64,000 bases of DNA from Hirudinaria manillensis (taxonomy: Eukaryota; Annelida; Clitellata; Hirudinida; Hirudinidae), in contig CM067532.1 of assembly GCA_034509925.1 (NCBI GenBank), forward strand, positions 9,484,680-9,548,679, read 5' to 3'. The stretch's first letter is position 1, and every line of letters begins with the position of its first letter. Of this stretch, positions 62,501 through 64,000 are shown one piece after another. The notes under the pieces are model-generated. The model did no database searches. It saw nothing but the letters and a program-made list of their open reading frames with translations, and was not told the DNA's origin. The position numbers were made by a program, and so were the translations under genes.

Positions 62501-64000
62501 GACGACCTTTTCTACCTCCGTGCCGACCGGAGTGCCTTTGTCGACGCCGTTCTGGGTCGATGAGGCGGCCAAATCTCCAAAGATTTTCACCTGGTTGTGA
62601 TCACCGGTAGACTTTGTGGCTTTGTTGTTGAAATAATTATTCGCATCGAAAGTACTCGACAGTCTGACAATGGCGTCGAGTGTTGATATGCTCAGGCCTG
62701 TAGCAGCGCCAGAGACCGTCTTGCTAGCCTGAGGAGTGACGATTGACTTTCTCGCCAGGGCAGATTTGACTAGGACGTTGCCGAAAGATGGAGCGTCCGA
62801 AATCTTCGGCTCCGAGTTGGTCATGACTTGGCGCCCACAGCCCGGTTCAGTGACTAAGGCGTCGCTCGAAGACCCACAACTGAGACTGGCCTCTGAATCC
62901 GTGACTTGACCGGAAACTTGAGACTGCTGTTGTTGTTGCTGCTGTTGTTGGAGGATGGCATCCGAGAAGGGCAGGAGTCTCAAGAGAAGGCTCTGCTTGT
63001 TTCCAGACACGGACAGATGCCTTTTTCGACACTCGACCTTCAGTTCGAAGACTTTCAGGTTTTCCAGGCTGTTCGTGCTTTCCGTTTGCGTTTTGTTGCC
63101 GGAGCCGCCGTAACCGCAAGAGCTTGTGGTCGTGGAAGACGATACTACGGTTTGTGTCACGGCTGGTGTCGAAGAGGTTGCTGCTGAGCAGTTTTTGAAG
63201 GTTGTGATGCCAGTCGTTTTGACAGATTTCTGCTTCTTTGGAGCCGAACTCGAGTTTTCAGAGGTCGAGGACTTTCGACGCTTTTTCGTCGACTCTTTGG
63301 AGAGAACGTCGCTTGGATCCGGATTTTGCGCAAGATCGAGAGACAGTTCAGTGACCGACTGGTTCGCTTGGGCGTCAGATATGTCTGTCAGTGTGAAGTC
63401 ATCGCAGTCCAAGTTTCCGAGGCCGTTAGCGAAGGTGCCGCTAGGAAAGTGAGAATAAAAGCTGACTACTTCTCCGCTACTGCCGAGCGAATCTGTCGGT
63501 TTCGACGGCGACGGATTTGCCGTCCCCGACGTGAAATTGTTCTGGACTACAATGGTTCCCGATTTACTGGGGAGAAGAGTAGAATTCAGACTCGCATTCT
63601 GGCCGGCCAAGATGGCTGCATTGCCGGTGACCAGAGGTGCCGTCGAGGCCAGTTGGACGGTCGTTTGGACTGCTGTAGGTGAATGAGACATGAAGTCTAT
63701 CGTTTGTGGCTTGACCGACAGAAGCAACTTCTTTTTCTCGGAAATTTCCTGTTCCAAGTTCTTCAGCTTCTCCGCCAACAGGAGATTGCAGACTTGAGCG
63801 GAAGAGTTGCCTAGCAACGGAAAGGAACCGACGCTGACCTGGTTGTCTTGGACGGGTTTCACCAGCGGTTTCGTCGTCATGGTAACCGGCCTGATGGGAT
63901 TGACGACAGGCTGTTGTTGTTGTTGTTGTTGCTGCTGCTTTTGGTTGGAAGAGTTTGTCGTCGTCTGAAGTTCTTGCTGAATCTGGAGTAGTTGCTGGAA
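59546..64000 (-). CDS. MRTF: Myocardin-related transcription factor (MRTF/MKL family), C-terminal part
   Basis: Two exons visible: 61754 to beyond the right edge (64000) and 59546-60283, together about 994 residues. The first carries poly-Gln runs, a possible coiled coil (LLAEKLKNLEQEISEKKKLL), a SAP domain coded near 62955-63075 (LENLKVFELKVECRKRHLSV then SGNKQSLLLRLLPF), and a leucine zipper near 62395-62495 (ICQLLWEKQQRELLKVHLEL). The second is a Pro/Ser/Asp-rich tail with acidic stretches, fit for transactivation. MRTFs are SRF co-activators that sense G-actin through RPEL motifs; those would lie right of the window. The intron between the two exons starts GC (AAG|GCGAGT) and ends CAG. 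That is the only in-phase reading, as the nearby GT gives the wrong phase. The Rho GTPase in this window belongs to the pathway that controls MRTF, but the linkage is coincidental. Confidence 0.87.
60365..60456. repeat. Telomere-like TTAGGG repeats in an MRTF intron
   Basis: Several TTAGGG/GTTAAGG units. The segment with TTGAGCTATTTTCTAATTTG occurs twice, about 67 bp apart, a local duplication. Confidence 0.8.

Overview
This is invertebrate animal nuclear DNA: AT-rich, with genes split into many short exons by GT-AG (occasionally GC-AG) introns, and very heavy in trinucleotide microsatellites (AAT/ATT and ATG/GAT). It encodes an axonemal dynein, a sperm-type LRGUK protein, a Rho GTPase, acetoacetyl-CoA synthetase, a KDM2 chromatin protein and an MRTF transcription factor. 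Interstitial TTAGGG-like arrays argue against an arthropod; a lophotrochozoan such as an annelid fits, but the species cannot be fixed from the sequence. Exon models below were built by hand from splice sites, reading-frame phase and remembered family sequences. For each complete model the exon phases join without a break.

Layout, left to right: 3' end of an axonemal dynein heavy chain (+, 61-1367); a new Ig-superfamily protein with a GPI-like tail (-, 2635-10143); an Ig protein with a ~1060-residue disordered tail (-, 11624-15199); a 67-residue membrane protein (+, 18886-19089); LRGUK (-, 20342-25172); a secreted basic protein (-, 25713-26734); a Rho GTPase (-, 29109-32642); acetoacetyl-CoA synthetase (+, 35582-40757), convergent with a complete KDM2 gene (-, 41613-48667); a small neuropeptide-like precursor (-, 50396-51805); an ~8 kb microsatellite desert; and the 3' part of an MRTF/myocardin-family gene (-, 59546 to the right edge).

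The two most interesting items are these. (1) The KDM2 protein keeps its CXXC, PHD, F-box and LRR parts, but all three Fe(II) ligands of the JmjC demethylase domain are replaced, so it should be a pseudo-demethylase that still binds CpG DNA. (2) A four-exon gene inside the repeat desert encodes a 106-residue secreted precursor with one KR...GKK-flanked peptide ending in RRY-amide, which I cannot place in a known family. The genes do not form an operon or pathway; they are an ordinary mixed animal neighbourhood.
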